Part shown: one piece after another, positions 34,550 to 40,550 of the stretch
How positions within the stretch are numbered: the stretch's first letter is position 1
How the letters are laid out: every line of letters starts with the position of its first letter
Source of the DNA: Verrucomicrobiia bacterium
GTDB taxonomy: Bacteria; Verrucomicrobiota; Verrucomicrobiia; Limisphaerales; Pedosphaeraceae
Direction of reading: 5' to 3'
Length of the DNA: 64,000 bases
Assembly: GCA_036268055.1 (NCBI GenBank)
Contig: DATAUW010000041.1
Location: 248,001-312,000 of the forward strand
The notes under the pieces: model-generated
Told to the model about the DNA's origin: nothing
The model's database searches: none
What the model saw: the letters and a program-made list of their open reading frames with translations, nothing else
Translations under genes and position numbers: made by a program

Positions 34550-34684
34550 TTGACGCAGAGGCGCAGAGGAAGACAAAAACTTAAAGCCGCTGATGAAACC
34601 TCAGATTAAACGCTGATTAAGAATAATTTCTCAGTTTAATCTGGGTTTCATCAATGGCTAAATCTTTTTCCCACTCTGCGTCAA
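34550..34684. repeat. Long imperfect inverted repeat
   Basis: Inner arms are about 20 bases each, tgatgaaacctcagattaa at 34591 and its near complement at 34634-34653 (one-base indel); outer arms are ttgacgcagag (34550-34560) and ctctgcgtcaa (34674-34684). The whole can fold into a stem with a bulge. It lies in the 312-base gap between the LysM gene and the second propeller gene; nothing else is seen in that gap. It looks like a MITE-like or regulatory element rather than a terminator, since no T-run follows. Confidence 0.65.
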
Positions 34685-34779
34685 TCTGGTTTCTTCGGCC
34701 CACGAATTGATTTATTGACGGGATAGCTTGTGTGAACGCACATTGCGGCGTGATGTATTTAGATTGGTTGCGCAAATAA

Positions 34780-36291
34780 ATGAGTCCTATAGCCGGAATT
34801 CCCCAGCATTTTGAGATCGCTCTTATTCGTGGTCTGTTGATCGCCATTGTCGTTCTGCCCGTGCTCGTGTGGGCGCTGCGGCGCGGGCAGCGCAATCGGA
34901 TCAAAAAATTCTTTGGCGGTTGCGCGTGGTTTTTTCTCGGCGCGGTCGTTTTTGCGTGGGTGATTTTATTTCTTATTCGTTTCGGCGGATTGGAGATCGA
35001 ATGGCGAGGCGGCTATGTGCCGGTCGTGACGTGGAACAAGACGAAAACCGACTTTGCCGCGGTGGAAAGCAATCGCCTGGCCCAGGAGAAGCTCGCACAG
35101 CCGCCCGCCGCCGTGGAGACAAATCGGATTCACGCGAACTGGCCGGGCTTTCGCGGCTCGCAAATGGATGGCGCAGACGACCATGCGATCATCACGAATT
35201 GGCCCGCAGCGGGTTTGAAATTGCTTTGGAAAACTCCGTGCGGCGGCGGTTACTCGTCGTTTGCGATGGCGGGCAATCGCGCTTTCACGCTGGAACAGCG
35301 CCGCGATTATGAAGTCGTGGCTGCGTATGATCTTGAAACCGGGCGCGAACTTTGGACGAACGGCTGGCAGGCGAAGTTCAGCGAATATCATAGCGACGAA
35401 GGCCCGCGCACGACGCCCGCTTATTCCGATGGCAATGTCTATGCGCTCGGCGCGACCGGCGAATTCCGCTGTCTCAATGCGACGAACGGCGCGGTCGTGT
35501 GGGGCACGAACATCATGACCGAAATGCATTCCGCCGTTCCCGATTACGGGCTCGCCGCATCGCCGCTAGTCGTGGACGATAAAATTATTCTCCAGCCCGA
35601 CGCTTATCACGGCAATTCCGTCATCTGCGTGGACAAACATAATGGAAAAATTCTTTGGCATAATCTCGACATGCCGATGGGTTACGCCACGCCGATGCTG
35701 ATGACCAACGATGGCGAGCGGCAGGTCGTCGTCTGCGGCCGCCCCATGATCGTTGGACTTCGCCTGGATGACGGCGTGGAACGCTGGGATTTCGCGTGGC
35801 CGATCATCAATCACGAACGTCCCATCACTCAACCGCTTTTGCTTAACTCCAACACGCTGCTGGTTTCCGCGGCTTACATGACCGGCTGCCTGGCTGAACA
35901 AATCGAGCGCTCGGGCGATGGATTCAAAGCCGCTTTGGTTTACAAAAATAAAAATCTCAAAACAAAGTTCGCCAGCGCCGTCGTTTATCAGGGATACATT
36001 TATGGACTGGACGAAGATATTCTCGTGTGTCTCGACGCCGCGACGGGCGAACGCAAATGGAAGGATGGCCGTTACGGTTATGGGCAGCTGCTCATGGCGG
36101 GAGGTTACTTGATCGTGCAAGGAGCCGAGGGCGATCTTATTCTCATCAAACCGAATCCCGACGCGCTCACAGAACTTGCCCGATTCCATGCCTTGAATGG
36201 CAAAAGCTGGAACGCTCCTGCCATTGGCGGAGGCCGGTTGCTTTTGCGCAATGGTGCGGAAATAGCGTGCTACCAACTTTCGCCGCCTTGA
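34780..36291 (+). CDS. PQQ-like beta-propeller protein with N-terminal membrane segments
   Basis: A 503-residue protein: two membrane helices at residues about 13-30 and 48-68 (IRGLLIAIVVLPVLVWALRR and CAWFFLGAVVFAWVILFLIR), then a propeller starting NWPGFRGSQMDGADDHAIIT. Blades carry the PQQ-repeat pattern: VVAAYDLETGRELWTNGWQA, VICVDKHNGKILWHNLDMPM, LVCLDAATGERKWKDGRYGY. Unlike the exported paralogue at 20369-21640, this copy is anchored by two helices. No dehydrogenase residues are recognised. It probably serves as a scaffold or binding protein at the cell surface. Confidence 0.87.
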   Translation: MSPIAGIPQHFEIALIRGLLIAIVVLPVLVWALRRGQRNRIKKFFGGCAWFFLGAVVFAWVILFLIRFGGLEIEWRGGYVPVVTWNKTKTDFAAVESNRLAQEKLAQPPAAVETNRIHANWPGFRGSQMDGADDHAIITNWPAAGLKLLWKTPCGGGYSSFAMAGNRAFTLEQRRDYEVVAAYDLETGRELWTNGWQAKFSEYHSDEGPRTTPAYSDGNVYALGATGEFRCLNATNGAVVWGTNIMTEMHSAVPDYGLAASPLVVDDKIILQPDAYHGNSVICVDKHNGKILWHNLDMPMGYATPMLMTNDGERQVVVCGRPMIVGLRLDDGVERWDFAWPIINHERPITQPLLLNSNTLLVSAAYMTGCLAEQIERSGDGFKAALVYKNKNLKTKFASAVVYQGYIYGLDEDILVCLDAATGERKWKDGRYGYGQLLMAGGYLIVQGAEGDLILIKPNPDALTELARFHALNGKSWNAPAIGGGRLLLRNGAEIACYQLSPP

Positions 36292-36375
36292 TCGAGCGGG
36301 GTGAATTTTAGGCAGTATATCAGTTTGAAAATTTCAGCCTGTAGCGGCGGTCTATGATCGCCGAATCCGTTGGGA

Positions 36376-36540
36376 GCGCGGGTCTGTGACCCGCAGCAAC
36401 TTGCGCGAAGCTTGCCGCTTCCGATGCGGCACACATTTGAAAATAACCGATCCCTGGAGACGGCGGGACTGAGCATGCGGTGGACTGAACCGCAGGCGGC
36501 TTGACCTTATGTGCCTTTGCTGCGGGTCATAGACCCGCGG
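36376..36540. repeat. Inverted pair of REP-like hairpins
   Basis: A direct copy at 36376-36399 and an inverted copy at 36517-36540, 117 bases apart, again face each other; the loops differ (tgt and ata) while the stems gcgggtc/gacccgc are kept. The pair fills much of the 490-base gap between the propeller gene and the small membrane ORFs. Nothing else recognisable lies in the remaining part of that gap (36541-36781). Confidence 0.75.
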
Positions 36541-36781
36541 TCCGTAAGGAGGGCGCTTCAAATGTCAATCCGGCTTTGCGTCTCAACTGTCGAAGAAATT
36601 TTTAAGAAACCGAAATGACGGTTCGTCGTTGGAATTTTGTAGGACAAACACCTACACGCGACGCGGCACCTTCCTGACAATACGCATGTCTTAAAAGTGT
36701 TAGTCTGATTGCAGTGACATTAGAGAAAGTTCCCCGCCGGTTTTTCATTTCAGAAAGCGTTCCCAGCAGTCTTAAAACATT

Positions 36782-36907
36782 ATGCTGTACGCAACCATCA
36801 TTTCCATTTCGGCCCTAAGTTGTTATGTCGCGCATTCGTATGTCGAAGCGGCGCGGCGGCGCCGGGCAATCGTGAAACGCCGTTCGCAAGACAAAACCGT
36901 CCGTTAA
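36782..36907 (+). CDS. Possible small membrane peptide, 41 residues
   Basis: A short frame reads MLYATIISISALSCYVAHSY, then VEAARRRRAIVKRR and a short tail. It would be one membrane helix followed by a strongly basic tail. The stop TAA overlaps the start ATG of the next small ORF (TAATG), a usual sign of translational coupling. No family is recognised; the size and the layout resemble small membrane subunits or holin-like peptides, but that is only a resemblance. I cannot see a strong ribosome site. Confidence 0.4.
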   Translation: MLYATIISISALSCYVAHSYVEAARRRRAIVKRRSQDKTVR

Positions 36908-37089
36908 TGCGAATGACTTCGTGGGCGATCATCGCACTGCTGGTTTTGTTGCTGCTGGCGCTATTGGTTTTGTTCGTCGCATTGCGTTATGACGAAGCCC
37001 GCAAGCGCCGGACCAAGCTTGCTCAAAAACAAAAACCGGAAGCGTCCGCAAACGAAAAATCGCCGACGAACCCTCCATCGCGTTCGTAG
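36907..37089 (+). CDS. Small membrane protein, 60 residues
   Basis: Begins at the ATG that overlaps the previous stop: MRMTSWAIIALLVLLLLALL, then VLFVALRYDEARKRRTKLAQ and a Lys/Ser/Pro tail. One very hydrophobic helix plus a basic cytoplasmic tail. The frame also extends upstream to 36820, but that extension overlaps the other small ORF in another frame. The gene ends 89 bases before the SAM riboswitch. The function is unknown. Confidence 0.5.
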   Translation: MRMTSWAIIALLVLLLLALLVLFVALRYDEARKRRTKLAQKQKPEASANEKSPTNPPSRS

Positions 37090-37177
37090 AATTCATCCGT
37101 AGCAAAACATCCTTTATTTTCGATATTGACAAATTTTTAGGAATATATCATTCTATCCGCATTCGTTGATATAACGA

Positions 37178-37299
37178 ATCTCATTAAGAGTGGTTGAGGG
37201 ACTGGCCCGATGAAACCACGGCAACCGATTGAAGCGCGATCTTCAATGACCAGGTGCCAATTCCAGCTCGAACCTTAGCCGGTTCGGGAAAAGATGAGA
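37178..37299 (+). promoter_or_regulatory. SAM-I (S-box) riboswitch
   Basis: The leader has the S-box consensus: P1 5' strand tctcat (37179-37184) pairs with atgaga (37294-37299); then gttgagggactggcccgatg and aaaccacggcaacc, the invariant kink-turn/P2 part; P3 attgaag/cttcaat (37229-37248); the conserved aggtgccaattcc; and P4 cgaacc/ggttcg (37269-37286). A TTGACA box lies at 37126-37131, without a clear -10. The aptamer precedes a threonine-synthase-like gene by about 85 bases. SAM-I switches usually turn expression off when adenosylmethionine is plentiful. Confidence 0.95.
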
Positions 37300-37354
37300 A
37301 GAGTGCGCACGTTTTATCCTCTTCTCATCCCAATGAGCAGGGGATTTTTTATTT
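37293..37354 (+). terminator. Riboswitch expression platform: alternate antiterminator and terminator hairpins
   Basis: Two exclusive hairpins are visible. One pairs gatgagaagag (37293-37303) with ctcttctcatc (37319-37329), using the P1 3' strand. The other pairs atccc (37327-37331) with gggat (37341-37345), followed by tttttattt. If P1 forms with bound SAM, the first is broken and the second, short terminator can form; this predicts SAM-dependent repression. The terminator stem is short, so termination may be partial, or control may be at translation. Confidence 0.6.
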
Positions 37355-37383
37355 CCCCAAATGAACGACGACGGCAAACGATT

Positions 37384-38640
37384 ATGGACAAGCAAGACGG
37401 TTTCATGAAAGCCCTCAAGTGCCGCGAGTGCGGCCGGGAATACCCGCTCACCGCCACGCATGTGTGCGAATTCGATTTCGGCCCGCTCGAAGTCGTCTAT
37501 GACTACGAACGCATCAAGCGCTCGCTCACTCGCGCGACGATCACTTCGCGGGTGAAGAGCATGTGGCGTTATCGCGAACTTCTGCCGGTCGCGGGCGAAC
37601 CCACGGTGGGTTTTGAAGTGGGTTACACGCCGCTCATCAAGGCGCCGCGCCTGGCCAAACGCCTGGGCATTCGCGAGCTTTGGATCAAGAACGACACGGT
37701 CAATTATCCTTCGCTGTCGTTTAAGGATCGCGTGGTGAGTGTGGCGTTGAGCCGCGCACGGGAATTGGGTTTCACGACGGTTGCTTGCGCGTCCACCGGC
37801 AATCTTGCCAACTCGGTGGCGGCGAACGCGGCGGCGGCGGGGCTCAAGGCGTATGTTTTTATTCCGAGCGACCTCGAGCAGGGTAAGATTATTAATTCGC
37901 TCATTTATGGTGCGGATGTCGTGAGTATCAAGGGGCATTACGACGAAGTGAACCGGCTTTGCGCGGAGATCGCGGGCAAGTTCGGTTGGGCGTTCGTCAA
38001 TGTCAATATGCGGCCGTACTACGCGGAAGGTTCCAAGAGCATGGGCTATGAAATCGCGGAGCAGCTTGGGTGGAAATTGCCGCAGCATACGGTGGTGCCG
38101 ATGGCGTCGGGGTCGTTGCTCACGAAGATTCATAAGAGTTACCAGGAATTTACGAAGCTTGGGCTCGTGTCCGAAGCGAGTTTCAAAGTTCACGGCGCAC
38201 AGGCGAGTGGTTGTTCGCCGATTTCGGTGGCGCAAAAGGCCGGGCTCGATTTCTTTAAGCCGGTCAAACCGAACACGATTGCGAAGTCGCTTTCCATCGG
38301 CACTCCGGCGGATGGTTTTTATGCGTTGCGCGTGATGAAGGAAACGGGCGGAGCGGCGGAAGATGTGACGGATGACGAAATCCGCGAAGGCATCAAACTG
38401 CTCGCCGAGCACGAAGGGATTTTTGCGGAGACGGCTGGCGGTGTGACGGTGGGCGTGGCGAAAAAACTGATTGCGTCCGGCAAAATTCCGGCGAACGATT
38501 CCGCGGTGTTGTGCATCACGGGCAATGGTCTGAAGACGCTCGATGCGGTCGTAGGTCATGTGGGTCAACCGCGCGAAATCAAGCCGAGCTTGCGGGAATT
38601 CGAGGCGTTGCTGGCGGCTGAGGGAAAAGTTCACGCGTAA
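37384..38640 (+). CDS. thrC: Threonine synthase-like PLP enzyme under SAM riboswitch
   Basis: The 418-residue fold-type II enzyme begins MDKQDGFMKALKCRECGREY, with a zinc-finger-like CxxC near residue 12. The PLP lysine is in PSLSFKDRVVSVAL, the phosphate loop in ASTGNLANSVAANAAAA, and the later GVTVGVAKKLIASGK block is typical of ThrC. I chose 37384 because the earlier frame (from 37294) lies inside the riboswitch. Threonine synthase takes O-phosphohomoserine to threonine; the SAM riboswitch and the downstream ThiS/MoaD-type and NIL-domain genes make a homocysteine-forming role possible. Sequence alone cannot separate the two, so the symbol is provisional. Confidence 0.85.
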   Translation: MDKQDGFMKALKCRECGREYPLTATHVCEFDFGPLEVVYDYERIKRSLTRATITSRVKSMWRYRELLPVAGEPTVGFEVGYTPLIKAPRLAKRLGIRELWIKNDTVNYPSLSFKDRVVSVALSRARELGFTTVACASTGNLANSVAANAAAAGLKAYVFIPSDLEQGKIINSLIYGADVVSIKGHYDEVNRLCAEIAGKFGWAFVNVNMRPYYAEGSKSMGYEIAEQLGWKLPQHTVVPMASGSLLTKIHKSYQEFTKLGLVSEASFKVHGAQASGCSPISVAQKAGLDFFKPVKPNTIAKSLSIGTPADGFYALRVMKETGGAAEDVTDDEIREGIKLLAEHEGIFAETAGGVTVGVAKKLIASGKIPANDSAVLCITGNGLKTLDAVVGHVGQPREIKPSLREFEALLAAEGKVHA

Positions 38641-38651
38641 TTAATAACGAG

Positions 38652-39161
38652 ATGAAAATGAATTACGCGCGAGGCCAGGCCGGTGGCATTGATGCGGCAC
38701 AATCCTGCCTACGCGTCTCGGCGATTAAAAACGCGTTTGCATTTCTCTTCGCGTTGTCGCTTAGCGCGTGCGTCGCGCCGCACCATCATCACCATCAGCA
38801 ACCGCCGCCGCCACCCCCGGCTCCGGTTGCGCATAGTGATTCTGAGACTGTGCTCATACATTATTACGTGATTCCCGGGCACGAGGCTGAGTTTCAACAG
38901 ACGCTTTATCTCGCGTGGCAGATTTATCAGTCGGAACATTTGGTTTTGACGAATCCGCACGTGGTCGTTCGCGAGATCGAACCGGACGGGAAGACGCGGT
39001 TTGATGAAATTCTCACTTGGGTGAGCCACTCGACGCCGGAACATGCGTCGGATACGGTGAAGAGTATTTGGGACAAGGAACAATCGTTGTGCGAATCGCG
39101 CAACGGGCACGGCGGTCTCAACGGCGGCGAGGTCGAACTCGTCATGCCAGCGCAACATTGA
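38652..39161 (+). CDS. His- and Pro-rich lipoprotein with a dimeric alpha-beta barrel-like domain
   Basis: The 169-residue protein has a lipoprotein signal (AIKNAFAFLFALSLSAC, Cys at about 40) with a long basic lead. Right after it comes HHHHHQQPPPPPPAP, a His run plus proline stretch that could bind metal. The remaining part, SETVLIHYYVIPGHEAEFQQ followed by TRFDEILTWVSHSTPEH, is like the ABM/Dabb barrel fold. It starts 12 bases after thrC and is 30 bases ahead of the ThiS-like gene, so it lies inside the riboswitch operon. Whether it belongs to that pathway, for example in metal handling, is unknown. Confidence 0.75.
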   Translation: MKMNYARGQAGGIDAAQSCLRVSAIKNAFAFLFALSLSACVAPHHHHHQQPPPPPPAPVAHSDSETVLIHYYVIPGHEAEFQQTLYLAWQIYQSEHLVLTNPHVVVREIEPDGKTRFDEILTWVSHSTPEHASDTVKSIWDKEQSLCESRNGHGGLNGGEVELVMPAQH

Positions 39162-39191
39162 TTTTAGCCACGCAAACATTTAAACTTATTT

Positions 39192-39467
39192 ATGCCAAAA
39201 CAAGTACGCATCCCCACCCCGCTCCGTAAACTCACCAATAACGAAGAACTCGTCGAGGTCACGGCGGACACTGTCGCCGGCGCTTTCGTGGAACTTCAGA
39301 ATCGTTTCCCGGGCATCCAGGAACGGCTCATGGATGAGCAAGGCGAGGTGCGCCGCTTCGTGAATGTCTATGTGAACGAAGAGGACATCCGCTTTCTGCA
39401 AAATCAAAAAACCGCTTTGAAAGAAGGCGACGAAATCAGCATCATCCCCGCGATCGCGGGAGGTTAG
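39192..39467 (+). CDS. ThiS/MoaD family sulfur carrier protein
   Basis: The 91-residue ubiquitin-fold protein begins MPKQVRIPTPLRKLTNNEEL and ends EGDEISIIPAIAGG, so it has the C-terminal Gly-Gly required for adenylation and thiocarboxylate formation. Conserved points are FVNVYVNEEDIRFLQNQKTA, with the VNxxD turn, and GDEISIIP before the tail. The operon and the riboswitch suggest that this carrier feeds sulfur into methionine or homocysteine synthesis, like HcyS of Wolinella succinogenes. No ThiF/MoeB-type activating enzyme or JAMM peptidase is seen in the window, so those would be elsewhere. A purely molybdopterin role is possible but not favoured by the place. Confidence 0.88.
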   Translation: MPKQVRIPTPLRKLTNNEELVEVTADTVAGAFVELQNRFPGIQERLMDEQGEVRRFVNVYVNEEDIRFLQNQKTALKEGDEISIIPAIAGG

Positions 39468-39495
39468 CCGCCAACGTCCGCAACATTCTGCCGCC

Positions 39496-39789
39496 ATGCC
39501 AACTCAAAAGAAATCTGCCGCCAAAAAATCGAGCGCGTCCAATGGCCGCCAGCAAACGCGCTTGTGGCTGATGTATCCGCCGAAGCTGATCCGCGAGCCG
39601 CTCATCTGGCAACTCAGCCAGAAATTTCCGGTGGTGACCAATATCCGCCAATGCAGCGTGACGGATGAAATCGGCATCGTGAGCCTGGAACTGGACGGCG
39701 AGCGCGCGGACATCAAGGCGGCGATCAAGTGGCTGGAGAAAATTGGGGTCAGCGTGGAGCCGGTGGAGATTAATGTGATTGAGAGTTGA
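39496..39789 (+). CDS. NIL domain protein
   Basis: The 97-residue product has a basic Ser/Lys start (TQKKSAAKKSSASNGRQQT) and then a NIL domain: RLWLMYPPKLIREPLIWQLS, VTNIRQCSVTDEIGIVSLEL and KWLEKIGVSVEPVEINVIES. NIL domains occur at the end of the MetN methionine importer ATPase, where they bind methionine, and in NIL-ferredoxin proteins of anaerobic homocysteine synthesis. A free-standing NIL protein beside a ThiS-like carrier and a SAM riboswitch therefore points to sulfur amino acid metabolism. The gene is 28 bases after the carrier gene. Confidence 0.87.
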   Translation: MPTQKKSAAKKSSASNGRQQTRLWLMYPPKLIREPLIWQLSQKFPVVTNIRQCSVTDEIGIVSLELDGERADIKAAIKWLEKIGVSVEPVEINVIES

Positions 39790-39944
39790 GCCGCGCGTTT
39801 TTTCCTGAGTGAGCGTTAGTGCGGATTAGATGTTGAAACCGCGGAAGGCCAGAGCCTGGGCTTGCGATATTCCCAATCGTCCCCTGCCCGGTTCTCATTT
39901 TATATTTTACATTTTAGATTCTCGTCCGCCAAACTTTCCGGGTA

Positions 39945-40550
39945 ATGACTCCCAGGTTCAATCTCGCTGCCGTTATTCTTGCGGCGGGCAAATCCACCCG
40001 CATGGGCCGCCCAAAACTTCTTTTGCCCTGGAAAAATACTACTGTCCTTGGCCACTTGATTGACCTTTGGTCGCAGCTTCCCAAAAAGCAGATTGCGGTC
40101 ATTTGCGCTTCGGATGACGACGCCCTTGCTGCCGAACTCGACCGTCTTCAATTTCCGCGTGAGCAATGCATCATGAATCCGCATCCCGAGCGCGGCATGT
40201 TCAGTTCCGTTCGTTGCGCCGCGCAGTGGCCGAACTGGCAAACTTCAATCACTCATTGGGCCGTCTGTCTTGGTGATCAACCGGGTATTCATTCCTCTAC
40301 TCTCGACAGTATTTCCAGTTTCGCGGCGCAAAATCCCGAAAACATCTGCCAACCCGCACGTCTTGGTCATGGCCGCCACCCAGTGATACTTCCAAGGATT
40401 GACTTTGAAGCCCTGGCAAAGAGCGATGCCCAAACTCTCCGCGATTTCCTTCAGGATCGGGCGGCGGCGATCAAATCTCTCGAACTCTCGGACCCCGGCC
40501 TCGACTTCGATCTTGATTATCCCACCGATTACGAAGCCGCTAAATCTTGA
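39945..40550 (+). CDS. mocA: MocA-like molybdopterin cytidylyltransferase
   Basis: The 201-residue nucleotidyltransferase starts with AAVILAAGKSTRMGRPKLLL, the signature of MobA/MocA, followed by AVCLGDQPGIHSSTLDSI, where the metal-binding Asp sits. It adds CMP to molybdopterin to make the MCD cofactor of xanthine-dehydrogenase-like hydroxylases. The downstream genes, transcribed towards it with 11 bases of overlap, encode just such a hydroxylase, so the pairing fits. MobA, which adds GMP, is less likely because of the neighbour. The start at 39945 directly precedes the domain. Confidence 0.88.
   Translation: MTPRFNLAAVILAAGKSTRMGRPKLLLPWKNTTVLGHLIDLWSQLPKKQIAVICASDDDALAAELDRLQFPREQCIMNPHPERGMFSSVRCAAQWPNWQTSITHWAVCLGDQPGIHSSTLDSISSFAAQNPENICQPARLGHGRHPVILPRIDFEALAKSDAQTLRDFLQDRAAAIKSLELSDPGLDFDLDYPTDYEAAKS

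Noticed and set aside
34617-34904. A 95-residue minus frame covering the inverted repeat and the next gene start
   Set aside because: It spans the inverted repeat and overlaps the propeller start; the translation has no domain.
37243-38634. A 463-residue antisense frame over the ThrC-like gene
   Set aside because: Arg/His-rich shadow of the certain plus-strand gene, and it would run through the riboswitch.
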